Shown here: piece after piece, positions 40,899 to 52,550 of the stretch
How the letters are laid out: each line of letters opens with the position of its first letter
Position numbering within the stretch: position 1 is the stretch's first letter
DNA from: Cardinalis cardinalis
Lineage: Eukaryota; Chordata; Aves; Passeriformes; Cardinalidae
Direction: 5' to 3'
DNA: 64,000 nucleotides
Assembly (NCBI GenBank): GCA_014549065.1
Contig: JACDOX010000016.1
Location: 5,133,757 to 5,197,756 of the forward strand
The notes under the pieces: generated by a model
What the model was told of the DNA's origin: nothing
Databases searched by the model: none
Seen by the model: the letters and a program-made list of their open reading frames with translations, nothing else
Made by a program: the position numbers and the translations under genes

Positions 40899-41170
40899 TG
40901 GCGGTCAGCCCCAAAGAGGGTGGAACCTGTGCAGGTGCAGGCAGTTAATGGGATGAGGACCATGTGCAAGGCATCAATGCAAATGCCCCACCTGAGGGGT
41001 GGGGCAGCTTNTAAAGGTGGTTAGCCCAGTGCAGCTGGGCTGGCTGACCCACAGGGGATGTGCTGCTGCAGGTGGGGACTTTGCCAGGACAGCCTTGTGG
41101 GGACAACAGCTTGGCCACGTGCAGAGGCTCTCAGAAGTGAGCTCTTTGGGAGCATCAAGCACAGGTATGN
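40899..41170 (+). other. Promoter-like GC-rich segment ending in a donor-like site
   Basis: A GC-richer block begins 'tgtggcggtcagcccc'. It contains a TATA-like 'gcttntaaagg' near 41009-41018 and ends in a good donor-like CACAG/gtatgn near 41163. It could be a diverged LTR or the start of a non-coding transcript. I could not find matching terminal repeats or a target duplication, so the nature is open. Confidence 0.2.
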
Positions 41171-43417
41171 AGAATGAGTGAGAAAAACTGATATTCAGAG
41201 TAGAATGGAAGGCTGCTGCCCTGTGTTTTTGTGCTCAGAGTTTCAGATCAGCACTGCAGATCTCTTCTCAGCCAGGCAGTGGCTGATGGTGCTGAGCCCA
41301 GAGACACAGGCAGCCCATTGCTGTGCTTTAAAACACAGAGGAGATGGATTCTCTTGTTGTGTTGTTAAATAATCAATGCAAGGAGTTGCCCCAGCTGTAG
41401 AGGTGCCCGGCCTCTGCTCTGGGTGCTGGGGGCACAGTCAAGAAGGGCAGGGAGCTGGAGCTGGACTGTCAGTTGTGTGGTGTGAGTTGCTTCAAACCTG
41501 CTCAGAGCTAATCTGGAGGTTGTGATGGGTTTTGCTCCCCCTATAAAATGAGAGTTTAAAAGCTGGGGAGGGGACAGTTGCAGCTGCCACAATGGCTCTC
41601 TCCTCTCATCTAATGCTGAGAACATTGCAGAAGGCAGGGTTTGTCTCTCTGTTCCTTAAGTCTAATTGGACTTTATTTTCAGATTTGTATCTACTGTATC
41701 TTTCACTCTTGAAATATCTCTCATTGGATGGGGAAGTGCCCTTTGATTTCAGACTATTATAAAAGTTGGTTAAGTTAGCTTTGTCATTATAAATAAATAG
41801 TATTAATGAGGATATCAAAATGGGAAGCTACTTTTCACCCTAAGTAAACAGTCTTGTTACCAGACTGTGACAGGTTTGTGTTTTCTGTTCCTAAATCTTT
41901 GTTTAATATTGCATTTGCTTATCTTGTGATTAAANAAAACTAAATATGGGAAATATTATTACGATTCTGCTTTGTTTTGGTACAAGGGTTGTTGAACTTT
42001 TTTTCTTATGAATGATATGTACCTTATGCAAGGCTGGGACCTTCTCTTGGGTCTGTCATTTTACCCTTCTTNCTACCCTGAAAAGACTCAGAAAGGGCAT
42101 TTAAAGGTGTGCAAAGACTTGTTCCTATTGCTGTAGTTGCTTTGTGCANTGTAGCCTAGACTCTTCACATATACTAATGCAACAAATGACTATCTAGAAT
42201 AATGGAAAGCATTCNGTTCTGAGCTGTCTATTAATATTGCAAAAATAAGACTGTGTCCAAGAGATGGGGTGAGCTGCACAGGGTGTTAGGAGCCAGGAAA
42301 AGGACAACTGGCAGTGCAGACCATGGTGGCAGGTGAGCTCTGCCTGTTAACCTGAGGGTGAGCAGAGAGGCCACATCCTCTGCTCCCCACCTATTCCTGC
42401 AGCTTGGCAGGAGGGAANGGCTCCTGCAGGGTGTATTAACTCATGTTGCCATCAATTATAGGGTGGAGTCAGTGGAACAGACAAGGGCAGCAACCTCTTA
42501 GATTTCCCCATCATGATTCAGCAGAGCTTGACTAATGAACTCCCTTTGTCAACGTGGACAAATTAATTCAACTCTCAGAGCCACAGGAGATGCTGTCACT
42601 CGNCAGGGGTCTCTCATGGTGTCTTTTGTTTGCACCAGAAGTCCTCAGGATAGAATGCATTATTAACATGGAGTACTCTGGAGACTGGAGATCTGAATGA
42701 GTATTAAAAATATAAGTTAAATTATCAGAACACTGTGATAAAAGTAGTCATGGAAATGGGGTTAATCTGAAACTCAGGAATAAACTCCACATAGCACAAT
42801 CAAACTTGGTAAATGCTGTCTGCTAAAGGGGTCTGCTTTAAGGATATTTGTACCATAGTGCTTAAAGCAAATATGAAAATGGCTTGGNGACTCCTGCTAA
42901 GCCCAAACATATACATTTTTACAAATATAGTACTATTTGTAAATGTAAACAATATTTTGACCTGTAGTTTTGTGTAGTTGTTTTTCCAAAAGTTTCCTGT
43001 TCAGGGAGAATGAAACAGTTGATCACAGCAAAACACAAACATGTGGTTTGCTCCTGTAGGTTTTCCCTTTGGAAGCCAGCAAACTTTGCAAGTGCCTTTT
43101 GCTTTCTGTCTGAGTGAGAAGCTCTTTAGGTGGCAAAGGAGTATCCAAAAGCACAGGGAAATGATTCTGAAAAACTGTGGTAGTTTNAGCAGAGTGGTTT
43201 GACTGACTGACACTTTTACAAGTAAGGGCCATCTGAGCAGCTGATTTATATGTAGTGTAAATGTTGTGGTCTTACAGCCTTGTCACCCTATANTTGCAAG
43301 TGCAGCTCTCCTGTTTTATGTTGTTTCTTAACTGTNTGTTTCTCCCAGCAATGCCATTATCAGATACGAGTATTGGGCTCATCTGGTGGCAGTACCCATC
43401 TCCATTTTTGGTGTTTG

Positions 43418-43423
43418 TTTATT
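43418..43423 (-). terminator. Poly(A) signal of gene B
   Basis: AATAAA on the - strand (read as tttatt on +) lies about 430 bases downstream of the proposed stop codon of gene B. Position and hexamer fit a cleavage signal; the cleavage site itself is not visible. Confidence 0.45.
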
Positions 43424-43853
43424 TAAATGTAATTTTTGCTCCCATCAAACACACATCTCCATGCAGCAGTTGCTACTGGTATTCCAACCACTTATGTTCA
43501 AGGCACTAAAAATATCATTGCTGCTATGTGACATAAATTGCTAATTATGCTTTTTAATGTCAGTGCTTTGATGGAGTGGCATGTGCTGTATCAATGCAGC
43601 TCCCTGTGGCTGTGCCTGCTGTGGGTGTGAGCAGGGCAGGGCACAGGGGAGCCCCAGCCCTGCAGAGGGCACAGCCTGGCCTCAAGCATGGACACACAGC
43701 TCTGAGCAGGGACACAGGATGGCACAGCCAGGAGACAATCAGCACTCAGCCCTCAGCCTCTCCAGAGTGTAAGGGAGGGGNCTACAGATGCTAGAGGAGA
43801 GAGGGAACAGGCAGTACCAGGTACTGTGCCCACAGCTNAGGGTCTGGTACCTT
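43424..43853 (-). other. Proposed 3' untranslated region of gene B
   Basis: Sequence between the stop codon at 43854-43856 and the AATAAA signal. It includes a GC-rich stretch at about 43600-43760 with short frames open by composition only. Confidence 0.4.
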
Positions 43854-43958
43854 TCATTTAAGAGTCCTGCTTGCAGTCCCTGATAGCTTTGATGGATNTA
43901 AATCATTCTGCTTGACGTTCTCTTGGCTGGATGTTTGCTGCACTTGCATGTCCCCATT
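43854..43958 (-). CDS. Gene B, last coding exon with stop
   Basis: The acceptor on the - strand reads 'atttcaattaaatactcctag' (AG at 43959-43960), and the frame starts on a full codon. It encodes 34 residues, beginning NGDMQVQQTSSQENVKQNDL and ending PSKLSGTASRTLK, then TGA at 43854-43856. One undetermined base at 43898 leaves one residue unknown. The in-frame TAG that forms the acceptor lies just upstream, so the open frame begins exactly at the splice site. The phase-0 start matches the phase-0 end of the exon at 44514-44675. The Ser/Gln/Asn/Lys-rich tail looks disordered. The protein is not recognised. Confidence 0.6.
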   Translation of the reverse strand, partial: NGDMQVQQTSSQENVKQNDLXPSKLSGTASRTLK

Positions 43959-44513
43959 CTAGGAGTATTTAATTGAAATATTTTGATCATCACTAGGACT
44001 GAATCCAGGAGATCCTACAACTAGGTCTGTGTTAAATAAGTACATCTCTGAAGTGATTTCACATGTGCTTTGGAAGAGAGACTGGAATCTAGCAGCTAAA
44101 TGTCACCTCTATCAAAAGTGTCCCTTTGTGCTCTTTTAGAAACCTCTCTGGATTTGGTTTCTGAAAAAATCCCTCAGTCCACATAATGCTTGTTTGTTTG
44201 GTGATTTTTGAAAAGGACCAAAAATAAACGACAAAATCACCCCAGTCCACATAACACTAGTTATTTTGGTGGGTTATTTTGCTGATCCCACATTATTTCA
44301 TGGTCTGACTAGGGAAAATAGCCTTTCTGGAACAGTAAATGATAAACTAAGCACACTTAAATCTTGGTATATTGTTATATGTCCCAGGAGGGGNGGGCTA
44401 AGCTAAAAGTGCCAACCTCTGATATTTTCCAGCACTCCAGTTCTTGACTTGGCCACTTCTAATGCTATTAGCCTTCCTTTTAATACAATAGAGATCACCA
44501 TCATAGATTGTAC
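43959..44513 (-). other. Intron of gene B (555 bp)
   Basis: A short intron between the last two coding exons. It contains an imperfect direct duplication with 68-base spacing around 44171-44290, described in the findings. Confidence 0.55.
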
Positions 44514-44675
44514 CTGAGTGACAGAGCCAGCTTGTTGATAAGGTTTCTCTGTAGAATTTGAGTAGGAAAAAACAGCCAGAAATTGCTCTTTCCCCCCACT
44601 CTGCATTCTGATAAGAGATTGCAGCTGTACAGGATTCAAGGGTGGGAGGCAGGTCTGTGGGACCTGAGCATCCCC
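44514..44675 (-). CDS. Gene B, internal coding exon
   Basis: This is one of the clearest exons in the window. The - strand acceptor reads 'atttgcttatttgctttacag' and the donor is CTCAG then gtacaa. The exon is 162 nt, exactly 54 codons, phase 0 at both ends. It encodes a segment beginning GDAQVPQTCLPPLNPVQLQS, containing IRMQSGGKEQFLAVFSYSNS and ending QQAGSVTQ. The residue choice (Pro/Gln/Ser-rich with a short hydrophobic core) suggests a regulatory or low-complexity tail, but I do not recognise it. The open frame continues upstream into the intron for a short way, so the acceptor was chosen by its splice signal. Confidence 0.7.
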
Positions 44676-47600
44676 CTGTAAAGCAAATAAGCAAATTCTA
44701 CCTGCAGCTGGAATCATTGGAGAATGCTTTTGTTGAGAGCATCATGGGATGATGGGAGTCTTTGGATGAATGGATGTTAAATGATAAAAAGAAATTTAAA
44801 AATCAAGTTAATTGAATTTTTTTTCATTAAATACATTGTGATTTATAGTTTTTTAGCAAATCAGAAGTTTATTTTAACCATAACATCCAACATGTTCAGG
44901 CATATAATTCAGCTTAGCTGATAGAGCANGTAGTTAGAGTTGAAATTCCTTAGTGATTTTTCAGAATAACCAAGTGTTCTTGTCTGGGACTTCTTTCCCC
45001 ATCCCCTTTCTTTCTCCCCCCAGCAAAACCCTCACATTTTTCTTTTTACAGAAATAATATCAATTTTTGGGCTATTTCTGGTGCTTGCCTCTCAGCTCCT
45101 ATTCTCTGCCCCCGACAGGGTGATTTTTCTGCTGCCTTTGATTCACCTATTGTTCCAGCTTCCTGCAAGGCAAGAAGCATTCAATAGACAGGATTCTGGG
45201 AGGCATGAATTTCAAGCAGCTTTTCTTGTTTCGTGCCAGAGGTTGCAGTGCACAGGAAAGTTTGTGTTATAAAGACATTGCTGGAGTTGTCCTTTCCTCG
45301 TGCNGGCAGATTTTTACTCCATGACATCTCCAAATAGACAGGAAGTAAATCAGGAGGGTTTTTTTACATGAAAGGCAAATTGGTCCAAGATGCCTCACTG
45401 GACTGAACTTCATTCCTGCTGCTGCAGCTTTTCTGTGCTCACTTTCTCTCCCCTTTTTCCTCTTCTGCAGCANGGTGGGAATAAACAAGAGGTTGCTTGG
45501 AGCTGTGCAAGCAGCAAAGTGGTTGATGTCTGAGTTCTTGAGCTGTCTTGTAGAGTCCTGTCTCTGGAAACAGCTGAAAATTACTGATTTAAATAGCCTG
45601 AGATGTTATTTTGAGAGGCTCTGAATGTCACTGCCCCCACTGCTAAAGATGTTGCAGGAATTAGCACGCACTCACATCTCAGCATCAGTCACCTGTCTCA
45701 GGACACTGTGATAAGCAGCACAAACCTTTTTATAGTCAGTAGCTGCAGCTCTTTTATTTAATCACTGCTTAATAACCATTAGTCATTTCAATCTACTGCT
45801 TAATTTAAACTCTAGAGTAATTTCCAGTTTAAAGCACTATTCAAAATCAACTTTATAATTAATTCTTTGGATACTTCTGGGTAAAAAGTAATACTGAGAG
45901 GTATCACAGATTTCTTCTAGGGATTAATGTTATCTCTGGTAAGTGTCAGGCATACAGATGATATTACAACCTCTGCTTTCTTCAGCTNTGTGCTATTGAT
46001 TGCTCCATCGATGACTGATTCCTAGCTGAGGCTCATTATACTGCACAGCAGGGGNTTGTTTGTGTTTAGTTAGGGATGCTTGACCTGTGATTGACCTATG
46101 AAAATAGTGGAGCAAGAGATTTATAAAGGAAAAGCAGGAATGCCTGAAATTTAGAGCAGTTGTTTACTTTTGTCCCTCTTCAAATGACTCTGGTGAATAT
46201 GTATACGTGGCTCTAGTGTGGCCTTGTTAGCCTTCATTGGATTAAAGATAGATGAACTGGAAATACTTAAATTTTACATCAGTTTTAATAAATTAGGGAA
46301 TTCAAATTGCTGGATAGCACCAGCAATCATTACTAATGGGAGACTGAGCCTGTTCTCTCTGTTCAGCTTGCCTGGCCACNACTCCAGTACAAAATGCTGT
46401 CAGTTTGTCCTGTGTGCTCTCTGTGCCAGGCAGCCTTTGCCACCACCATGTGCTCCCCAGGACCAGGTCCCTGAGCTCAGCACAGAGCAAATCACCTTGT
46501 GGAGACACTGCTGTGCTGCTGCCTCTCAGCTCATCTGATGCAGAACTGGGCTGTAGATGGAAAAGCTTGTGCTGCTAGTGTCTGAACTCCCCTCCCTTTC
46601 TATCCACATGTTTAGAATTTACCAGACAGAGGCAGATTNCTAACAGTCATGCAATTTTTAGAAGTGCAGATCAGCTTGAAAATGAAAAAAAAGTAGAAAA
46701 TATCACTTGAACATAATAATTTGAATAATTTGACTGCTATGCTTCAAATTTTTTTAAACTGCTCTGATAATTTTTACAGCAATACAAATAAATCAGAAGT
46801 CTTTCTTTCATTTCAATAGCTTAAAAATATTATCAGTCTGGCAGTATTTGAGTGATACTGCATTATCTGACTTTGTACTTAAGTGGTGTTACAATGTCAG
46901 CAGAGTAGTTTTTACAGAATTTCTCTTTACAGCACTCCAGCTTCTCATCTAAAAGTGACATTATAGACCACTGAGCAAGAAATTCATCAATATAAGTAGG
47001 TACCATTTGCTGAAAAGAGAGTACCCACTCTTACCTTGAGAACTTTTAATCATTCATCTCCCATGTTCAAACTTGCTATCACTTAATTAATCTTCCCGGT
47101 TTCACTGAAACCTCAATGGTTCCTGAGCGAATGCTGAAATGAGGGCGGCTTTGATGTGAGAGAGGTGTAATGGAAGGAGGCAGGGGGGTGCCGGTGACGG
47201 GGGCGATGCTGGAGCTCTGCCTGTCAAAGCCCGCAGCGCTCCCGGGGCTCCGGCGGGAGGGGCCGGGCCGGGGCCGCTCTGCGGGAGAAGGAGCAGAAAG
47301 GGTTTAATTATCCCCCCGAGTGCTGCTGCTGGTACTAATGGGGACGCACCGTAGAACTGCAGCAGGCTCCTTCCCTCCCCTCTCATTCTTTATGGCTTGA
47401 ATGTGCACGGTGCCCCGCAATAACAGCGTGCGGTGCTTCGCCTTTTATTTGTTTTTGTATTTGTGGCTTTGTTTGTGATGGTAGTGGTGGGGTGTTTTCA
47501 ATAGGTTCTCATGCNGGAAAGGCATGAAAAGGATGGCAGGTTGTAATGGAAGCCCGTTGTGTTTCATGCATGCCCTTAACTCGGCCGTGCTTTGCCATCG

Positions 47601-49985
47601 GGCACCGCTGGGTTTTGGAGGCGGCCCTGGGGTGGCACAGCTGGGGCTCTCCTGGCCCCGAGGCTGAGGGGCTGTGCCACAGGGCTCTCACTGGGGCACA
47701 TTCAGCTCGGGACCATGGCACCCTGCTGCCCAAGCACGCTGTGGCTCCCAAACCCTCTCCATGTCAATAATCCTGTTCTCGCTCTGCTGGAGAGAGCAGA
47801 GCAGGTGTGGGCTGCACCTCTCCTGGGGAAAGGATGCTCTTCTCTTCCCCATCTTTTCCAGAGTGTGCTGCCTCTGACTCATTAATTCTTGCCATAATAA
47901 GAAGGTTCTGCATTGAAGTCTTGTCTCATTCTTAACCTTTACTCCATTTGAACACAAATGTTGTGATTTCCCCAGCTTACCTGATTCAGTACATAAGAAA
48001 ATACTATTTATTTTAAACTTTTCTTTCCCCTTTGAATTAATAGTAATTATATTTTTTGCTACTTAAGAAACAGAGATGACTTCTGGAAACAGGATTAAGT
48101 ATAGGCACTGCTCAGATGGGATCTAAAGAAGGGCTGTTTAGCCAGGAATAGTAAAATGGTGGTTCCCAAAGAATTATTTCTTGTCTTAGTGAAATGCTAA
48201 TACCTGTAATGCCATGTATAATAATGCTTATATTGAATTACAAATTATCTGCTATTAATACTTNATTTTCCCTGCTTTTGGATTACTCATGCTGAGCTAT
48301 CACTTANCCAAGATAAATATTTTTTTGTTTTCCTTTATTTTGGATTATATGCTGCAGCACAGCATCCATTCTAATGTGGAAAGGCTGTTTTACCATATCT
48401 CCTGGAGCACTAGGTGTTCTTCTGGGAAAAGAAATAATTTTGCTTATTGCATCTTGTTTCAGAGGGAATTATAGGTTCAGGTCTTTCAGACTAGCATGAA
48501 GAACTGGCAGAGGTTTCTGTAGGTTGAGCCCCTCACATCCATGCTGTTGCTTCTGCTCCTTGTTCCCATCTGGAATTGTGGAGCCTGAGAGCTGTAGAAC
48601 TTTACTGTTAAAACAACCAGTTGCACACAAATTGCCAGGCTGTCATTTTAATAACTTCACTGGTTTTCAAGTCCACTCTTATCAATCTGAGGTCCTTGAG
48701 TTTCAATCTATAATATGAAGCACCCTAATTGCCTTCAGTTCTGTTGTGTTATTTCTCTTTGGTTACTCTGTTTCCACAACTTGTCAATTAATATCTCCTT
48801 GGAGATCACTGTGGTTGCTTTATGTGACCCACTGTGGGTTCCCTTTGTAATTTGTCTTACCTTCACTAGAAAAATGCCAATTCACTTAGACTATAGGTAA
48901 TATATAAATCCTTAAGTGGAATCAATGAGAGCATCTAATAAAATCAAACACACTGGAGTGTGGAAGATGAAGTGAGGCTCCAAGCAGTCATGCAGGGAGA
49001 TTAACAGGTGGTGGGATCCAAACAGAGCTTTAGGTCTCTGTCAGACCTTTGACTGAGTGGCACCTGGAGGGTCTGGGTTTTGCTTCTGACAAGCCTCTAA
49101 TGTAAAATATTCTTCTCTTTTAAACACATCTGCATCTGTTGTATCATTACAACAGATTCGGGAGGAGCAGAGCTTCAGCCCAGCAGAAATCTCCAGGATG
49201 TGCACAGACCACCTTGAACTCAGAGAAATGCAAAAGTTGACGTTTCAAAGTAGTTCAATGAGTCCATCTGCTATTCAGGTCTTGCAGTATTGGAGTTCTG
49301 TTCACTTTATAACTTTGGGTTTTCCAGTTATGTGGATAGTAAATGTGTTGACTAAGACAATGGTCTGGCTAAAAATANCCCAATGTTTAATCCAAAGTAT
49401 GCTCAGATTGAACTGATTTACGTACATAGGTACTGGTGTTAAAGCTAATATTTTGCTTCTTTTTTTTTTAATAAACTGACCACAGGTCACTTAGGCATCT
49501 TGTTTCTTTTTCAAAAATAATCTGTAAACTTCTGAACATAATCTTTAAACCTTCATCAATAGAAAAAAACCTAATCCTTACAGTGAAAAATTTCTGTGGT
49601 TTTTTTTGCTAGCTGTGAGGGATTGCATTTTTGTCCCACTTTCTTTAATCTTGCTTGCCTATTCTGAAATTTGGGTCTTAATTTTGTGATTTACTTGCCC
49701 ATATTTATTTCTGAGCTCAAAAAGATTATTTGAGGAAGTATGTGNTTTTTGTTAGCATTCTGGTGCTATCATTTGGGTGCACAAGAGAAGTCAAAGGCTT
49801 TGGCTATATTTAATCTAATTATCTTTTCTGTCATATTAGGGGTGATTAGAAATAGCATCACTAATACCTATGAGACAACACTGGTATAAAATCAGGGTAG
49901 AAACCAGAATTAAACTCCCCTCTTAAGAGATAATACTCTGCTCCTTTCTTTACTCTACATTTTTGATTAGTATATTCACAGTCAC
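44676..49985 (-). other. Intron of gene B (about 5.3 kb)
   Basis: Contains the CpG-rich patch at 47130-47440 and several exon-like segments on the - strand (46496-46550, 47079-47278, 47981-48061) that do not fit the coding phase of gene B; see findings. No CR1 fragment was recognised here. Confidence 0.45.
47130..47440. promoter_or_regulatory. CpG-rich patch, possible promoter or regulatory island
   Basis: I count roughly 20 CpG dinucleotides over about 310 bases, far more than anywhere else in the window, with a GC-rich core at 47190-47290. In birds such clusters usually mark promoters or developmental regulatory regions. It lies inside an intron of gene B. A CATAAAG element on the - strand near 47390 and a strong donor-like site at 47034 would be compatible with transcription leftwards from here. 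This is inference from composition. Confidence 0.45.
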
Positions 49986-50046
49986 CTCGTGTTTCTGTGC
50001 AGCTTGAGCTTGGATATCAGCCAAGCTCAATCTGAACCTCCTTTGG
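49986..50046 (-). CDS. Gene B, internal coding exon
   Basis: A 61-nt exon whose - strand acceptor is 'gctcactttacattctcccaaag' and whose donor is CACGAG then gtgact. One base completes the codon split from the 58037-58151 exon, followed by 20 residues, QRRFRLSLADIQAQAAQKHE, ending on a full codon. Phase 2 at the start and 0 at the end match both neighbours. The peptide is helical and charged, as in a coiled-coil or linker. A second AG 18 bases inside (in frame, giving a shorter LSLADIQ... start) is possible. Short length keeps confidence moderate. Confidence 0.5.
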
Positions 50047-50944
50047 CTTTGGGAGAATGTAAAGTGAGCATATGCATTCATTAGGAGAGAGCAGCCTTTC
50101 CTTGGGGAGAAATGGACCTGGACCATGCAGAGTTAAATGTCTGACCTAAATAACTGTGAATGTCAAGTCTACTCCACGTTCACCTCGAGTCAAAAGTTTA
50201 ATGCAAGGTGAGGCCATTTATAGATTTTTTTATTTTATTGAATCACTGTTGTCTACAGCAGTTGTTATGCACACAGGTAGTATACANTTGACATGGCACC
50301 ACATACAAAGGGATATTTTTTAGGAAGGAATGCTTGGAGTCCTTTGAGATGGGGCAGCACAGGTGGGGCTGTTCCACTGAGGCAGCAAAGCAGGAGCCAA
50401 AGGCAAGGGCTGTTTTGGGGGAGGGCTGCTGTCATGTAAGCCTCAGGTAAGGTGGTCAAGGCTACTGGTACACTCAGGGCCATGAAACTTTTGTTTTCAA
50501 GCAGGGAAAACACTGATTAATTTCNTGGATTTGTTCATTGGTGTAAATTCTAGCTTCTCTCCAAATAGTGCAGCAATGTTTTGGCTTTCTTTGTGCACTN
50601 AAGCTGGTGGTAACTGCATGCAAGAGAGAAGGGAAATGTCATCTAGCACTTGTTTTGTTGTATTGCACTTTAGTGGAGATAAAACATAAACATTCTACTT
50701 GAGGTAAGATCCGNTAGATGCCACTAATACAAGAAAATNAAAGAGCAAAGTAAGGTTTTTTTATACTAACATATGCCCTGAAAGGCTGTGTTGTATTTTA
50801 GCTGGTGGTGATCTCAGGGAAGTGTTTTCTGGTGTGCGAGTCATTGCATTCATGTGCACATAGCACAGTGGAAACTGAAGAGAACAGTATTATACAAAGA
50901 ATCAGTGTAGGTTGTTATCAAAATAATACTAACCTGGAAAAGAA

Positions 50945-51080
50945 ATCACAGAATAATCTGATATGGAGGGAATCTACAAGGATCATTGGGNCCAACTCTG
51001 GGCATTGCTCAGGACAAGCCCAAAAATCACTCCAGGTACCTGAGAGCATTGTCCAAACACTTCTTGAACTATCCTGTAGT
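50945..51080 (-). repeat. CR1 LINE fragment, minus orientation
   Basis: On + it reads 'tcacagaataatctgatatggagggaatctacaaggatcattgggnccaactctggg', then 'cctgagagcattgtccaaacacttcttgaact'. These are characteristic complementary CR1 3' positions. Related but weaker sequence may extend to about 51240. Confidence 0.85.
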
Positions 51081-52289
51081 TAACCTTGTAGCTTTTTTTC
51101 TGGAAAGCAGGAAAAAAGGGCCTTTGTCTTTCAACATTCTCAGTTCCTCCACCCTATTCTCTGAGCTATTGGTGTCCATGTGGGAGCTCCTCTGCCATGT
51201 GATGTTCTTCCTTNGTGGTGTTGACCTGGTGCCAGCACACGCATGGTCTGTGCTTTATGGAGGAGGGAATATTAGAAAACACATTGCTTATGACTATGAC
51301 ACAACACTGGCAAAAAATCAGGGCAAAAATCAGATTCAAGCTCTTTGAGGAGAGGCTGGTTCTGTTTTCTTTTTAGAAGGCTTTATCATGATTTATGTTC
51401 TAGTGAGATGGAGACTTTTACCCCCAGAGAAGGTGAGCCACACAAGTGTTTTTAACCTCCAGTGCAGTAACAGCTTTTAATGAATCAGTATGACCATTTG
51501 TGATGAAGTTTAGTGTGACTGCAATGGTTTGCAGTATAAAAGGCTTGAGCTGCAGTTTGTTAGTTTGCTTTGCTCAGCATAGCACTGATGGTATGGTGAG
51601 AGATAGGATTATATGACACACTGTGCTGAGAAGGAACAATTACAGGCATTGCTGCCTCATGTGAATTCTACTCCAGCGCTTCTTTAACTATTCAGATTAA
51701 TCTTCTTTAACAATTTCAAATTCTACAGCTGTTTTCATGGGTGTGAATTAAACCAGGAAGCTTCAACATGTAAGGCCAGAGCCTGAACTGGCTACATTGC
51801 AGGAAAAAAAGAAATCTATTACCAGAGCCGTTGTTTAGAACCAGCCATTGAGGGAAGATGTGAGGAACAGAGGTTGGAGCCCCATTATCNTCTAGTTTCA
51901 TGTGCTTGTCATCTGTATTGTGCCCTGTGTGTGTGGCAGGAGTGGAGGGGCTGCAAGGACTGTCTCCAGATCCTTGTCCTGGAGCAGCAAGCTGGAATCA
52001 GCTTTGCTTTGGTTGGCATCAAGGAGCTAATGTGTGGGACAGCAATACTGGAGCTTATGGCAAAGAGTTGTGGCAATTGATTGATAAGCACATTTAAAAA
52101 ATTATCAGAAAAATAAAATGAATATGCATGATTCAGTAGCACAGTTTGAGAGAGCTTAAATACCATACAAAGCTAGCTCTGATTTTTGACTTGTGCAGTA
52201 CAGACTGACATCCCAGCAGCACGTGTCCTGATTTGCATCATCCTACACTCTGAATTTACAGTTCATCTGCCTCCTCCAGCAAACTGTAG

Positions 52290-52550
52290 AAGCAGAGATT
52301 GGTTTAGGGTGGAAGGGACCTTAGAGACCATCAGCTGCAGCCCCTTGTTATGGGTAGGGATGCCTTCTACTAGGGCTGATGGCTGAAGGGACCATCCATT
52401 CTGGCCTTAAACACTTCCAGGGATGGGGCATCCACAGCCTCTCTGGGCAACCTCTGTCAGAGCCCCATCACCCTCACAGGAAAGAGTTCTTCCTACTATC
52501 TAATTTAAGCCTGCTCTCTGTCAGCCTAAAGTTTAATGCTACTTTCTCTG
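52290..52550 (-). repeat. CR1 LINE fragment, minus orientation
   Basis: On + it contains 'ggtttagggtggaagggaccttagagaccatc', 'cttccagggatggggcatccacagcctctctgggcaacctctg', 'cagagccccatcaccctcacaggaaagagttcttcctactatctaatttaa'. This is the standard order of complementary avian CR1 3' sequence. Confidence 0.9.

Larger units (their letters stand above)
32607..43417. other. Region between the convergent ends of genes A and B
   Basis: About 10.8 kb, including any 3' untranslated region of gene A. It holds a 29-bp minisatellite at 33182-33326, GC-rich patches near 32860-33180 and 36850-37100, a promoter-like stretch near 40899-41170 and otherwise AT-rich sequence. Many short open frames exist on both strands, but none combines good splice sites with a plausible frame. 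Small exon-like segments on the - strand at 36559-36586 and 39697-39748 are mentioned in the findings. Confidence 0.5.

Noticed and set aside
45052..45272. Alternative last exon for gene A (strong acceptor, 73 open codons, hydrophobic)
   Set aside because: The phase would fit, but it lies 17 kb past exon 28124, beyond gene B's stop and inside gene B's introns. The closer candidate at 32563 is simpler.
46496..46550. Minus-strand exon-like segment of 18 codons within a gene B intron
   Set aside because: Splice sites are fair, but it ends in phase 1 while the next confident exon (44675) starts in phase 0. It is kept only as part of a speculative alternative chain.
49156..49278. Plus-strand segment of 41 open codons reading IREEQSFSPAEISRMCTDHL...
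   Set aside because: The peptide looks plausible, but the acceptor has a weak pyrimidine tract and the donor (CAG then gtcttg) is poor. It lies antisense to gene B near a better-supported exon.
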